64,000 bases of DNA, taken from NCBI RefSeq assembly GCF_002746455.1, contig NZ_NWUW01000005.1:186001-250000 (forward strand), in the 5' to 3' direction. This DNA is from Bacillus fungorum (GTDB taxonomy: Bacteria > Bacillota > Bacilli > Bacillales > Bacillaceae_G). The notes below the pieces were generated by a model. The model did not search any database and was not told the origin of the DNA. It saw only the letters and a list, made by a program, of their open reading frames with translations. The translations under genes were made by a program, and so were the position numbers. Positions 53,705 to 62,104 of this stretch are shown in pieces (position 1 is the first letter of the stretch; every line of letters starts with the position of its first letter).

Positions 53705-55696
53705 TACCTCTACAATAACATCTTTCCATATACCAAGATGTTTATAGTTAAGATTTTTAATCTTCTTTTCTTTAAGAATCTCCTTAATGTAATGTTGTGC
53801 AAGATCTATTGAAGCGCTAAATTTTCTTAACCTTTCTTCATTAGAAAGTATAGAGTATTCATCAATTTGTTGTTTTTTTACTGTGTAGTGATGTTGGATA
53901 GTATTGTGAAAGCTTGTTAGTTTATCTATTTCTGTAGAACCTTCACAGTATAAACAGTTACATATTAATTGTTTTCCTATTTTAGTGGATAAAATGTCTG
54001 ACAAGATATTTTCATTATAAAGTCCCATTAGTTCTGGTATATAATATCTGCGCTTTGCCCCTCCACTTTCATGTTTATTCAGGAATTCTTCTTTAAAACT
54101 GTCTCCTTGCCCCAAGCTGGTAGCGATAGTGTTTGCACCAATGGAGAGCAATCCTAATGAAAAATCATTTATTCTTGAGACTATAACTTCTTTATTACTG
54201 TATGAAAGAATTTTTACTAAATGGGCATAAGCGTAATAATGATTACTATTTAATGTCCCGAAATCTCCAGCAATTTGTAGGTAGTATCCATCAGGTTGCG
54301 CGGCTGAAATATAATTAACTAATTGATCAATATCGTTAATGTCCTCAAATTTTTCAATGTTAAGGAATACCCCATAATATAATGGTTTTCTAATATTTAA
54401 AGATTCCAAATAAGATTTAGATGCTTTATATAGATTATAATCTGTTGTAATCCAAGGATCTTTTACAGAAGTATATAAGTGAACTGGTGATAATAAGATA
54501 TCGCTATTGTAAAATAGCTGAAAATCCATTACTTGCTTAGCTCTTTGAAATATATCAGATGCTAAGGTGAAGTCTTTTGGGGTCTCTTTTCTTAACTTGC
54601 TGATCACATAAGGTAATTTTTTGTATGTTTCTTTAGCTGTGAAAGCTGAGTATCCTAATGTTTGTACGTAAGGGTCTACGATTAGCCTAGAATTATCATT
54701 CTTTTGTAACTCTAAATAATTTTTATCTGAACGAACTAATGAAGGTGCATTAAAAACTGCGCCATCAAGATTGTCCAGGTGTATCACTGTTTTTGCATCG
54801 TTATTTTGTGGTAGCACAAGAAATTCAAGAGAATTAGGTTTATGGTTATAGGTAAAGTCTTTTCCTTGTTTTCTTTTAATTAGACCTTCCAAAATGAGCA
54901 TTACTTCATTATAAGTATACTTCCTTTGAAATGGTTCTTTTAAGAGTAAAGTTTCAATTAGTTGAGATAATTCGATGGGTATATTTTGAACTTTATTCAC
55001 AACAGGTATTGGTTGCTCATTCATTATTTTATACATAGCTTCAAGCTGATTTGTCATCTGAAGAGGTTTTTCATTAGTGAGAAGCTCATAAAAAATAGCC
55101 CCTACAGAATAGTAATCTGCTCGGTAATCAATATCTGCTGCTGATTTTAATTGCTCAGGTGGCATATAAGCATAAGTTCCCATGCCTTGGCCAGTAGTTG
55201 TTAATGTGCTTGCATCAATTAGTTTTGAGATACCAAAATCAAGTATTGTAACGTTATATTCTTTTTCGTCAGTTAAAATAATATTAGCGGGCTTTAAATC
55301 TCTATGTAAAACTCCAGCAAGATGAATACTATTAATTGCTTTAAAAACATTAAATATAATTTTTGATGCTATATGTACAGCTAAGGAACCAGATTTTTTT
55401 ATAAAGCTTTCTAAATTTTCTCCTTCGATATATTCCATAACGATATATCGATATTTATCAGGTCCATCTTCATATAAACCATCATCAACATATTTTACCG
55501 TTCCATTACCAGACACCTTCTTGAGTATGTTTATTTCTCGTTCAATTCTACGTAGGTCATCTTTTTCTAATATCATTATGTTTTCTCTAATTAATTTAAG
55601 AGCATAAGTGTTATTACCTTTTTCAACTAGATATGTTGTACCAAATGCTCCTGAACCAAGTGTCTTGATTACTTTATAATCATTTATAATATTCAT
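53669..55696 (-). CDS. Ser/Thr protein kinase with large C-terminal domain carrying a CxCxxC cluster, transposon cargo
   Basis: Residues 1-270 are a complete Hanks-type kinase: GSGAFG (14-19), K34, HRDLKPAN (D133), DFG (D153) and GTYAYMPPEQ. There is no transmembrane segment, so unlike PrkC it is cytosolic. Residues about 290-600 look like an alpha/beta barrel (LLSPVHLYTS, DGYYLQIAGDFGTLNSNHYY, LLSIGANTIATSLGQGDSF) ending with C579-x-C581-x-x-C584 and His near 597-603. That arrangement recalls the zinc site of tRNA-guanine transglycosylase/DpdA proteins, but this is a weak motif-level likeness. GGAGGAG precedes the ATG. Confidence 0.8.
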   Translation of the reverse strand: MNIINDYKVIKTLGSGAFGTTYLVEKGNNTYALKLIRENIMILEKDDLRRIEREINILKKVSGNGTVKYVDDGLYEDGPDKYRYIVMEYIEGENLESFIKKSGSLAVHIASKIIFNVFKAINSIHLAGVLHRDLKPANIILTDEKEYNVTILDFGISKLIDASTLTTTGQGMGTYAYMPPEQLKSAADIDYRADYYSVGAIFYELLTNEKPLQMTNQLEAMYKIMNEQPIPVVNKVQNIPIELSQLIETLLLKEPFQRKYTYNEVMLILEGLIKRKQGKDFTYNHKPNSLEFLVLPQNNDAKTVIHLDNLDGAVFNAPSLVRSDKNYLELQKNDNSRLIVDPYVQTLGYSAFTAKETYKKLPYVISKLRKETPKDFTLASDIFQRAKQVMDFQLFYNSDILLSPVHLYTSVKDPWITTDYNLYKASKSYLESLNIRKPLYYGVFLNIEKFEDINDIDQLVNYISAAQPDGYYLQIAGDFGTLNSNHYYAYAHLVKILSYSNKEVIVSRINDFSLGLLSIGANTIATSLGQGDSFKEEFLNKHESGGAKRRYYIPELMGLYNENILSDILSTKIGKQLICNCLYCEGSTEIDKLTSFHNTIQHHYTVKKQQIDEYSILSNEERLRKFSASIDLAQHYIKEILKEKKIKNLNYKHLGIWKDVIVEVSNMDLPQPSSI

Positions 55697-55877
55697 TTAA
55701 ATCTCCTCCCAATATCTACTATATTACCATATACTTGATATTTTTTAGGGGGATTATTCATCTATTATATCTCTATGCAAAAGAAATAATATGATACGTT
55801 AGTCTCATTTTAGAAGAAGTAAAGGGGGGATTATTAAAGAAATAAAAGGCATTATATGATTAACTTTTATTATTATA

Positions 55878-55970
55878 GACAAGTTATGATTTATTTACCT
55901 GTAAACATAAGTTTATATTTATGCCCAGGTTACATAAAATATAGACAAGTTATGATTAAATAAAGGAACA
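55878..55970. repeat. Right end of the Tn7-like element with two TnsB-type sites
   Basis: GACAAGTTATGATTTA (55878-55893) and GACAAGTTATGATTAA (55944-55959), 66 bp apart and in the same orientation, are followed by 8 bp and ACA (55968-55970). Read from outside, this mirrors the left end (TGT, 8 bp, site). The first 180 bp upstream of the kinase (55697-55877) hold no other gene that I can support. Confidence 0.7.
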
Positions 55971-56000
55971 TTATATTCTTTAAATGACATTGTATGATTT

Positions 56001-56043
56001 GAACCATAACTTTGCCGTTTCGGTGAGGTTATGGTTCTTTTTG
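56001..56043 (+). terminator. Terminator-like hairpin just outside the right transposon end
   Basis: GAACCATAAC / GTTATGGTTC stem followed by T. No intact gene precedes it, so it is probably left over from the region's earlier gene content. Confidence 0.7.
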
Positions 56044-56082
56044 TTTTGTAGTTTTATAAAATGCTTAAGTTGATGGGAATGA

Positions 56083-56178
56083 GCCAGTACCCCTGAAACA
56101 GAAAATGAAGAAATGGTAATTGATGATAAGCAGGTAGATACTATAGATGCTCGTAAACGCCCAATTGGTGAGAGTTAA
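56083..56178 (+). pseudogene. C-terminal gene fragment
   Basis: One frame reads ASTPETENEEMVIDDKQVDT, then IDARKRPIGES and a stop, with acidic, coding-like composition but no start. The parent family is not recognised. The rest of 55971-56371 is AT-rich and apparently noncoding. Confidence 0.35.
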
Positions 56179-56371
56179 TTAAGGTTTCACCTTATTCAAA
56201 TATTTATATGCTTTGTGTTTTTATCTATATCTATTGTAAGATTATATAGAGTTCTCCTAATAAGCTGTTTTAATGGATTTTTTAGGGGTTTAATATTTAT
56301 AAATCTTAAATTATTTTTTGAAGATAGTTTTTTGTTTAACTAAGTTATATTGAATTAGAGGTGAACCATCG

Positions 56372-57049
56372 GTGAGGCAGGTGTTAGTAATTAAAAATGA
56401 ACGGTCTTCAGCAAAGAAAATCGTAAGCGCTCTAACGCAAGAAGGCCATTTCATTTTAAAACTTCACAATGAAAACCAAGGTTTAAATATAATATATGAA
56501 CAAGATTGGGATATTATCATATTGGAGTGGGATTCATTAAGTATATCCGGACCAGAAATTTGCAGACAAATACGACTTGTTAAAATGACACCGATCATTA
56601 TTGTGACTGACAATATTTCTAGCAAAGATTGCGTAACAGGGTTACAAGCAGGAGCTGATGATTATATAAGAAAACCATTTGCGAAAGAAGAATTAGTAGC
56701 AAGGGTTCAAGCTATTTTAAGGAGAAGTGACTGTAACGAGCAAAATGGGACAAACTTTTTTCAGTTTAAAGATCTCTTTGTTGATGCATCTAGCCATATT
56801 GTGAAAAAAGGTGGCGAGACTCTCTCCCTTACTAAGCGCGAGTACGATTTACTTGTATTTTTAATCAAGAATAAAAACACAATATTGAGCCGTGAAATGC
56901 TTTTGAATCAGGTTTGGGGATATAACGTAGTAGTAAATCCAAATGTAGTAGACTTATATATTGGATATGTAAGAAAAAAGTTAAAGTGCGAGAAGAAAGA
57001 CAGATATATTAAAACGATACATGGCAGGGGCTATTCAATGATTGAATGA
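56372..57049 (+). CDS. OmpR/PhoB-family response regulator with degenerate receiver (orphan)
   Basis: The 225-residue protein has an N-terminal receiver-like domain and a C-terminal winged helix (LSLTKREYDLLVFLIKNKNT, NVVDLYIGYVRKKL, IKTIHGRGYSMIE). The receiver keeps T79 and K101 (DDYIRKPF), but the phosphorylated Asp is Glu (IIILEWDS, E52) and the acidic pair near the N-terminus is K8-N9. No histidine kinase is adjacent. It therefore probably works without phosphorylation, Glu possibly mimicking the active form. A GTG start at 56372 has GAGGTG upstream. Confidence 0.88.
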   Translation: MRQVLVIKNERSSAKKIVSALTQEGHFILKLHNENQGLNIIYEQDWDIIILEWDSLSISGPEICRQIRLVKMTPIIIVTDNISSKDCVTGLQAGADDYIRKPFAKEELVARVQAILRRSDCNEQNGTNFFQFKDLFVDASSHIVKKGGETLSLTKREYDLLVFLIKNKNTILSREMLLNQVWGYNVVVNPNVVDLYIGYVRKKLKCEKKDRYIKTIHGRGYSMIE

Positions 57050-57090
57050 TAAAAATAAGATAATAGGTAAAATGCAGTTTGTCATAATAG

Positions 57091-57135
57091 AAAAAAACGA
57101 GTAAAACTGTTTCATTCAGTTTTACTCGTTTTTTT
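57091..57135 (+). terminator. Terminator of the response regulator gene
   Basis: AAACGAGTAAAACTG / CAGTTTTACTCGTTT stem with T run; symmetric enough to work in both directions. Confidence 0.85.
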
Positions 57136-57140
57136 CTATT

Positions 57141-57230
57141 AAATCCGATAGTCAAATAGTTTCTGAGAAATATAAAAAGACGGAAGTAGAATATTTCTAT
57201 CAGGCAATGGGTCATGAAAATGGTTTATAA
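57141..57230 (+). pseudogene. Short gene fragment
   Basis: One frame reads KSDSQIVSEKYKKTEVEYFY, then QAMGHENGL and a stop. It has coding-like composition but no start, and the parent is unknown. The following 240 bp (57231-57470) hold nothing I can assign, apart from a TnsB-site-like sequence at 57386-57401. Confidence 0.3.
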
Positions 57231-57472
57231 GGTGCTCATCTATTTGGTTAGTGTGGAGGGGACAACTCTAGCGCGACCGTATCTACTGAAAGTACCTACT
57301 TGAAAAGAAAATCAACACTTTCGCATGTATTCTCTGTAAAATAAAGGTTACTCAACACGCCTGACGGCACATATTACTTTTGGTATACAAATTATGCTTA
57401 ATTCTATTAACTCACACCATTCACAAGATTTTCACAGAATTAATGATTATACTAATTAACAGGAAGTTCAAA

Positions 57473-57487
57473 TGAAAATGATTATCA
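57473..57487. promoter_or_regulatory. Fur box
   Basis: TGAAAATGATTATCA matches the 7-1-7 Fur consensus TGATAAT-N-ATTATCA at 13 of 14 specified positions. It lies about 90 bp before the siderophore-binding lipoprotein gene, indicating iron repression of the operon. Confidence 0.88.
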
Positions 57488-57577
57488 ATATTGATTTAGG
57501 TGAATAGCAGTTATTATCTAATTCAATCTATGGATGTCATCATTTTCAAACTAAATTACATTATAAGGAGTATACGT

Positions 57578-58597
57578 ATGAAAAAAACTATGCTTTTAAA
57601 ATTAGTAAGTATTCTAGCAATTTTCACTTTAATGTTAGTAGCTTGCTCAAATTCAAGTAATGACACTAAAGCGTCAAAGGCTAATAAAGATAATAGCAGT
57701 GATAAGCCAAAGACTGTTGAAATCACTGATGCACATGGAACTGTTAAAGTCCCTGTAAATCCAAAGAATGTAGTCGCATTGGATAATAGAACTTTTGAAA
57801 CTTTAGCTGATTGGGGAATTAAATTAGCGGCTGCTCCAAAGGATATCATGCCTGCAGATTCAGCATATAAAAAGGATAATTCAGTTCAAAATATTGGGAA
57901 TCACCGCGAACCAAATCTTGAAATTATTGCAGCGGCAAACCCTGAACTTGTAATCGTTGGTCAAAGATTCGCTAGTCATTACGAAGAGATCAAAAAATTA
58001 GTGCCAAATGCAGCTGTTATTGATCTTAATGTTGATGTTTCTGAGAAAGCTACTAAGCCTGGCGAAAACTTAGTAAAAGGACTTAAAGATTCTACAATTG
58101 CTTTAGGGAAAATCTTTGATAAAGATAAAGAAGCTAAAAAATTAGTGGCTGATTTTGATAAATCTATTGAAAATGCAAAATCTGCTTATAACGGGAAAGA
58201 TAAAGTTATGAGTGTTATCGTTACTGGTGGTAATATTGGTTTTGCTGCTCCACATTCTGGTCGTGTTTGGGGACCAATGTATGAAATTTTCGGTTGGGTT
58301 CCAGCATTAGAAGTTTCTAATTCTACTGCAGGTCATAAAGGTGATGACGTTTCTGTTGAAGCTATTGCACAAACAAATCCTGATTGGATTTTCGTATTAG
58401 ATCGTGATGCCGCAATATCTGATGCAGCTACTTCAACACCTGCTAAGGATGTTATCTCTAAAGCACCTGCTCTTCAAAACACAACTGCTGTTTCTAAAAA
58501 ACAAGTTATTTATGCACCAGAAGATACTTACACAAATGAATCAATTCAAACTTATATAGAGTTATTTGGAAATATTGCAAAAACTTTAGCTAAGTAG
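57578..58597 (+). CDS. fatB: Siderophore-binding lipoprotein (FatB/YclQ-like, petrobactin type)
   Basis: The 339-residue ABC substrate-binding protein has a lipobox (MLVAC, Cys23), a Ser/Asn/Lys-rich linker and a class III binding fold beginning KTVEITDAHGTVKVPVNPKN. Gene order and location in the B. cereus group match the FatB petrobactin receptor; catecholate-siderophore binding is family knowledge. The ATG at 57578 follows AAGGAG; an upstream in-frame ATG at 57500 has no site. First gene of a four-gene Fur-controlled operon. Confidence 0.88.
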   Translation: MKKTMLLKLVSILAIFTLMLVACSNSSNDTKASKANKDNSSDKPKTVEITDAHGTVKVPVNPKNVVALDNRTFETLADWGIKLAAAPKDIMPADSAYKKDNSVQNIGNHREPNLEIIAAANPELVIVGQRFASHYEEIKKLVPNAAVIDLNVDVSEKATKPGENLVKGLKDSTIALGKIFDKDKEAKKLVADFDKSIENAKSAYNGKDKVMSVIVTGGNIGFAAPHSGRVWGPMYEIFGWVPALEVSNSTAGHKGDDVSVEAIAQTNPDWIFVLDRDAAISDAATSTPAKDVISKAPALQNTTAVSKKQVIYAPEDTYTNESIQTYIELFGNIAKTLAK

Positions 58598-58616
58598 TGT
58601 AAAGGAGTACGAAACA

Positions 58617-59633
58617 GTGTCAAAAAATATAATTTCTAGGGTTGAGAATATTTCTCAACCCCAGTTTTATAATCACAATAAATTATGGACAAAACCTTTT
58701 ATAATAGCGATTGTAGTTGTTATAATTTTAGGGATTATATCACTGTTTACTGGAGTTTATGATATACGTGGACAAGAGGACGGAATGGAGATGTTTTTCA
58801 TAACTCGTGTTCCGAGAACAGTTGCATTAATGCTTACTGGAGCTGCAATGGCGATGGCAGGGCTCGTAATGCAACTCATTACACAAAATCGATTTGTTGA
58901 ACCAACTACAACGGGGACTATTGAATGGTCAGGCTTAGGCCTGCTTTTTGTATATTTATTATTTCCTGCACCGACTTTAGTTCAAAGAATGACTGGTGCA
59001 ATCATTTTTTCTTTTATAGGAACTATGATTTTCTTTCTATTTTTAAGAAGAGTTAAGCTTCGTTCGTCTTTAATTGTCCCGATTATTGGATTGATGCTTG
59101 GAGCAGTTATTTCTGCAGTGTCTACTTTTTTGGGACTCCTTTTTCAAAAGACGCAAAGTATTGAAACTTGGTTTGTAGGTTCATTTGCTAACGTTCAGGT
59201 AGGAAGATATGAATATTTATGGTTAATTGTTATCATTACTTTGCTTATTTTTATGTATGCTAATAGATTGACTTTAGCTGGACTAGGGGAAGATGTCGCA
59301 ACAAGCCTTGGAGTTAATTACAATAGAATTGTTCTTTTTGGAACTGCTCTTATTTCTGTTGCAGTTGGAATTGTTGCAGCTGTTATTGGACACTTACCTT
59401 TCTTAGGATTAATTGTGCCAAATATCGTTTCCATGTTTAGAGGTGATGATCTTAGGAGTAATTTACCTTGGGTTTGTGTGATCGGAATGGGGTCAATAAC
59501 TGCCTGTGACATCATTTCTCGAACAATTATACAGCCTTTTGAAGTACCTGTTTCTTTAATACTTGCAACAGTGGGAGCAGTCGTGTTTATTACTATTTTA
59601 TTGAGACAAAGAAAACCAAGGAGGCTGCGATGA
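58617..59633 (+). CDS. FecCD-family iron-siderophore permease 1
   Basis: The 338-residue permease has nine to ten helices and typical FecCD blocks [30 protein letters not shown] and GHLPFLGLIVPNIV. It forms a heterodimer with the next gene's product in an iron-siderophore importer (FatD/FatC or YclN/YclO type). GTG start preceded by AAAGGAG. Confidence 0.93.
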   Translation: MSKNIISRVENISQPQFYNHNKLWTKPFIIAIVVVIILGIISLFTGVYDIRGQEDGMEMFFITRVPRTVALMLTGAAMAMAGLVMQLITQNRFVEPTTTGTIEWSGLGLLFVYLLFPAPTLVQRMTGAIIFSFIGTMIFFLFLRRVKLRSSLIVPIIGLMLGAVISAVSTFLGLLFQKTQSIETWFVGSFANVQVGRYEYLWLIVIITLLIFMYANRLTLAGLGEDVATSLGVNYNRIVLFGTALISVAVGIVAAVIGHLPFLGLIVPNIVSMFRGDDLRSNLPWVCVIGMGSITACDIISRTIIQPFEVPVSLILATVGAVVFITILLRQRKPRRLR

Positions 59634-60694
59634 TCACATTAGAATATAGAAATAAAAAAAATGTCGAAATCGATTCTAGCCTTCATAATGAAAGTAGATC
59701 AGCTAGTGCTTTTCGTTCTAAGAAGGAAGCAAGACGTTACTGGATTTTACTGATCACATTGATTGCTTTAGGTCTCCTTTCTTCATATGGACTTTTAGTT
59801 TATAACAATCCAGTTCCGATAGATTCACCTTCTTTTATCCCAGTTGTTAAGAGAAGGATAGTAGCTATTGTTGCAATGATTATTGCTGCAGTTTGCCATA
59901 GCTTGTCAACAGTTGCTTTCCAATCTATTACGAATAATAAAATTATTACTCCTTCGCTTTTAGGTTTCGAATCACTTTATTCAGCAATTCAAACGAGTAC
60001 AATATTCTTCTTTGGTGCTAGTGCATTAATAAATTTTACTGGAATTGGATCATTTTTATTCCAAGTTGTTGTTATGGTCTTCATGAGTTTGATACTTTAT
60101 GGATGGTTACTTTCCGGTAAATACGGGAATTTACAACTTATGCTTTTAGTTGGAATTATTATTGGTACCGGGCTAAATTCTGTGTCAACTTTCATGAGAA
60201 AACTACTTGCGCCTTCAGAATTTGATATTTTACAAGCAAGATTATTTGGTTCTGTTAATCATGCAGATCCTGCATATTTTCCTATTGTAATTCCTATGAT
60301 CGTAATTGTAGCGGTATTAATTTTCGCTCATTCTAAGAATTTGAATGTTTTGTCACTAGGAAAGGATGTTGCTACTTCTTTCGGGGTTAAATATCAACCT
60401 AGTGTCATTTATACGCTTGTATTAGTAGCTATTTTAATGTCCATCTCAACAGCTCTAATTGGGCCACTTACTTTCTACGGCTTTTTAGTAGCGACTTTGA
60501 GTTATCAGGCGGCATCAACTTATGATCATAGATATATTTTTCCAATGGCTTTCGCTATAGGATTTTTGATCATGACGAGTGCATACTTTTTAATGTATCA
60601 TGTATTCCATGCTCAAGGTGTAGTTTCAGTTATTATTGAATTATTTGGTGGAATCATATTTTTAACTATAGTTTTAAGGAAGAGGGCTTTATGA
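59630..60694 (+). CDS. FecCD-family iron-siderophore permease 2
   Basis: The 354-residue permease has a charged N-terminal extension of about 35 residues before the first helix, with FecCD blocks KRRIVAIVAMIIAAVCHSLS, GKDVATSFGV and LIGPLTFYGFLVATLS. Its start overlaps the preceding stop (ATGA) and its own stop overlaps the ATPase start. Partner of permease 1. Confidence 0.93.
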   Translation: MITLEYRNKKNVEIDSSLHNESRSASAFRSKKEARRYWILLITLIALGLLSSYGLLVYNNPVPIDSPSFIPVVKRRIVAIVAMIIAAVCHSLSTVAFQSITNNKIITPSLLGFESLYSAIQTSTIFFFGASALINFTGIGSFLFQVVVMVFMSLILYGWLLSGKYGNLQLMLLVGIIIGTGLNSVSTFMRKLLAPSEFDILQARLFGSVNHADPAYFPIVIPMIVIVAVLIFAHSKNLNVLSLGKDVATSFGVKYQPSVIYTLVLVAILMSISTALIGPLTFYGFLVATLSYQAASTYDHRYIFPMAFAIGFLIMTSAYFLMYHVFHAQGVVSVIIELFGGIIFLTIVLRKRAL

Positions 60695-61443
60695 TAAAAA
60701 TTGATAACGTTAAAAAGTTCTATACGGATAAGGTAAAAATAGGACCTTTGGATATTGAAATACCAAAAGCAGGCTTTACTTCTTTAATTGGACCAAATGG
60801 CGCTGGAAAGTCCACGACACTATTGATGATTGGCAGACTCTTAGATATGGATGAAGGTCAAATTCAGGTAGCGAATATGGATGTTTCCGAATCCAAATCA
60901 AAAGACTTAGCAAAAATTTTGACTATATTGCGACAAGAAAATCATTTTGTAACTAGGCTTACTGTGAGACAATTAGTTGGATTTGGGCGCTTTCCTTATT
61001 CAAAGGGAAGATTGACTAAAGAAGATGAGGTTATCATTTCTAAATATATCGATTTCTTAGATTTAACTAGTTTAGAGAATAGATATTTAGATGAGCTTTC
61101 TGGTGGTCAAAGACAAAGAGCATATGTAGCGATGGTATTGTGCCAAGAGACTGAATATGTACTTTTGGACGAGCCGCTGAACAACCTTGATGTTGCTCGT
61201 TCTGTTCAAATGATGGAGCATTTGAGACGTGCAGCTAATGAATTTGGAAGAACAATTTTGACTGTCATGCATGACATAAATTTTGCAGCTAAATACTCGG
61301 ATAAAATTTGTGCTATGAAAGATGGACAAATTGCTGCTTTTGGAACAGTAGAAGAGGTTATGGACTCAACACTTTTGACAGATATTTTTGAAACAAAAAT
61401 AGAGATTATTAATGGTCCTTATGGGCCAATAGCTGTTTATTAG
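60691..61443 (+). CDS. Iron-siderophore ABC transporter ATPase
   Basis: The 250-residue ATPase has Walker A GPNGAGKST, Q-loop LRQENHFVTRLTVRQLV, signature ELSGGQRQRAYVA, Walker B YVLLDEPLNNLD and H-loop TVMHDINFA. It energises the FecCD pair; FatE/YclP-like. Last gene of the operon. Confidence 0.95.
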   Translation: MIKIDNVKKFYTDKVKIGPLDIEIPKAGFTSLIGPNGAGKSTTLLMIGRLLDMDEGQIQVANMDVSESKSKDLAKILTILRQENHFVTRLTVRQLVGFGRFPYSKGRLTKEDEVIISKYIDFLDLTSLENRYLDELSGGQRQRAYVAMVLCQETEYVLLDEPLNNLDVARSVQMMEHLRRAANEFGRTILTVMHDINFAAKYSDKICAMKDGQIAAFGTVEEVMDSTLLTDIFETKIEIINGPYGPIAVY

Positions 61444-61552
61444 TTACAGAATTTAAAAAAGAAGCAGCTCAAAAAATGAGTATGCAAAAAAACTAATAGA
61501 AAATCAAATTATATAATGTAGCTTACATAGATCATAATAGCTACGCTAGTTG

Positions 61553-61590
61553 AAGTTGCTGTCTATATTTTATAGGCAGCAACTTTTTCA
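61553..61590 (+). terminator. Terminator of the siderophore operon
   Basis: AGTTGCTGTCTATA pairs with TATAGGCAGCAACT across ATTT, followed by TTTT. Confidence 0.8.
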
Positions 61591-61638
61591 AAACCCCTGA
61601 ATATAGTTTAGTTAACTAAACTATATTCAGGGGTTTTG
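61589..61638. repeat. Perfect 50-bp palindrome
   Basis: The sequence is its own reverse complement over 50 bp, with centre TTTAGTT|AACTAAA and ends CAAAACCCCTGAATA / TATTCAGGGGTTTTG. The core ATAGTTTAGTTAACTAAACT resembles MarR-type operators. It abuts the terminator of the siderophore operon and sits 2 bp before the ATG of a decayed gene. Confidence 0.85.
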
Positions 61639-61640
61639 AA

Positions 61641-61826
61641 ATGGGAAAAGAAATAGTTTTAAACGAAAATAAACCAAAAAAACCATTATTTTTAAAGTTG
61701 GAATAGGGCTTCTAATCATATATGCAACAGGTTTCAGAAAAATATTATGCAAGTTTATCACCTGAAGAATTAATAAATTTTTTACCAGCACTTCAAAAGT
61801 GAACGAAAGTAATTGATGAACTGTAG
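61641..61826 (+). pseudogene. Decayed fusion remnant: short membrane-protein N-terminus and MarR-like C-terminus
   Basis: An ATG opens MGKEIVLNENKPKKPLFLK; after a frameshift a hydrophobic run VGIGLLIIYATGF follows. A third frame reads YYASLSPEELINFLPALQK, a stop, then TKVIDEL and a stop, which looks like the C-terminal helix of a MarR regulator. A deletion probably joined pieces of a regulator/transporter pair. The remainder of 61827-62104 shows no gene. Confidence 0.45.
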
Positions 61827-62104
61827 TGATTGTTAGGATTTACCTTTGAGCCTTCATAGAATAAGAAGCATAAGATGGCTGAAATCGCGGGGATGGTTCT
61901 GTTTATTTGCGGAAAAATTACGTTTCTTTTATAAAACAATAACAATGTTGTAATCCGAAATAATAGGATTACAAAAGTGTAATGTAGGTGTAAGGAAACT
62001 GAATTGTACACTCTTTATGGATAAAGCATACTTAAGATAAGGAAGATTTATATGTTAATGAATATAAATCCTACAAGTAGAATAGAAAGGTTAGGTATTA
62101 TCAT

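Larger units (their letters stand above)
43010..55970. mobile_element. Tn7-like transposon inserted downstream of ssrA
   Basis: Both ends read TGT, then 8 bp, then a 16-bp site facing inward: TTAAGCATAAATTGTC at 43021-43036 on the left, and TTAATCATAACTTGTC as the reverse complement of 55944-55959 on the right (14 of 16 identical). Tn7 also ends in TGT/ACA with TnsB sites near the tips. Further site copies lie at 43043-43058, 43070-43085 and 55878-55893. Inside are tniQ1-tnsAB-tnsC-tniQ2 and cargo genes. The flanking 5 bp (ATTTT left, TTATA right) are not identical, so the target duplication is missing or altered. Length is 12,961 bp. Confidence 0.8.

Noticed and set aside
43010-55970. CRISPR array or cas genes inside the Tn7-like element
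   Set aside because: I found no regularly spaced repeats and no Cas-like protein; the only repeats are TnsB-type sites at the two ends.
57433-57460. A second Fur box before fatB (TGATTATACTAATTA)
   Set aside because: Only part of the 7-1-7 consensus is matched; the site at 57473-57487 is far better.
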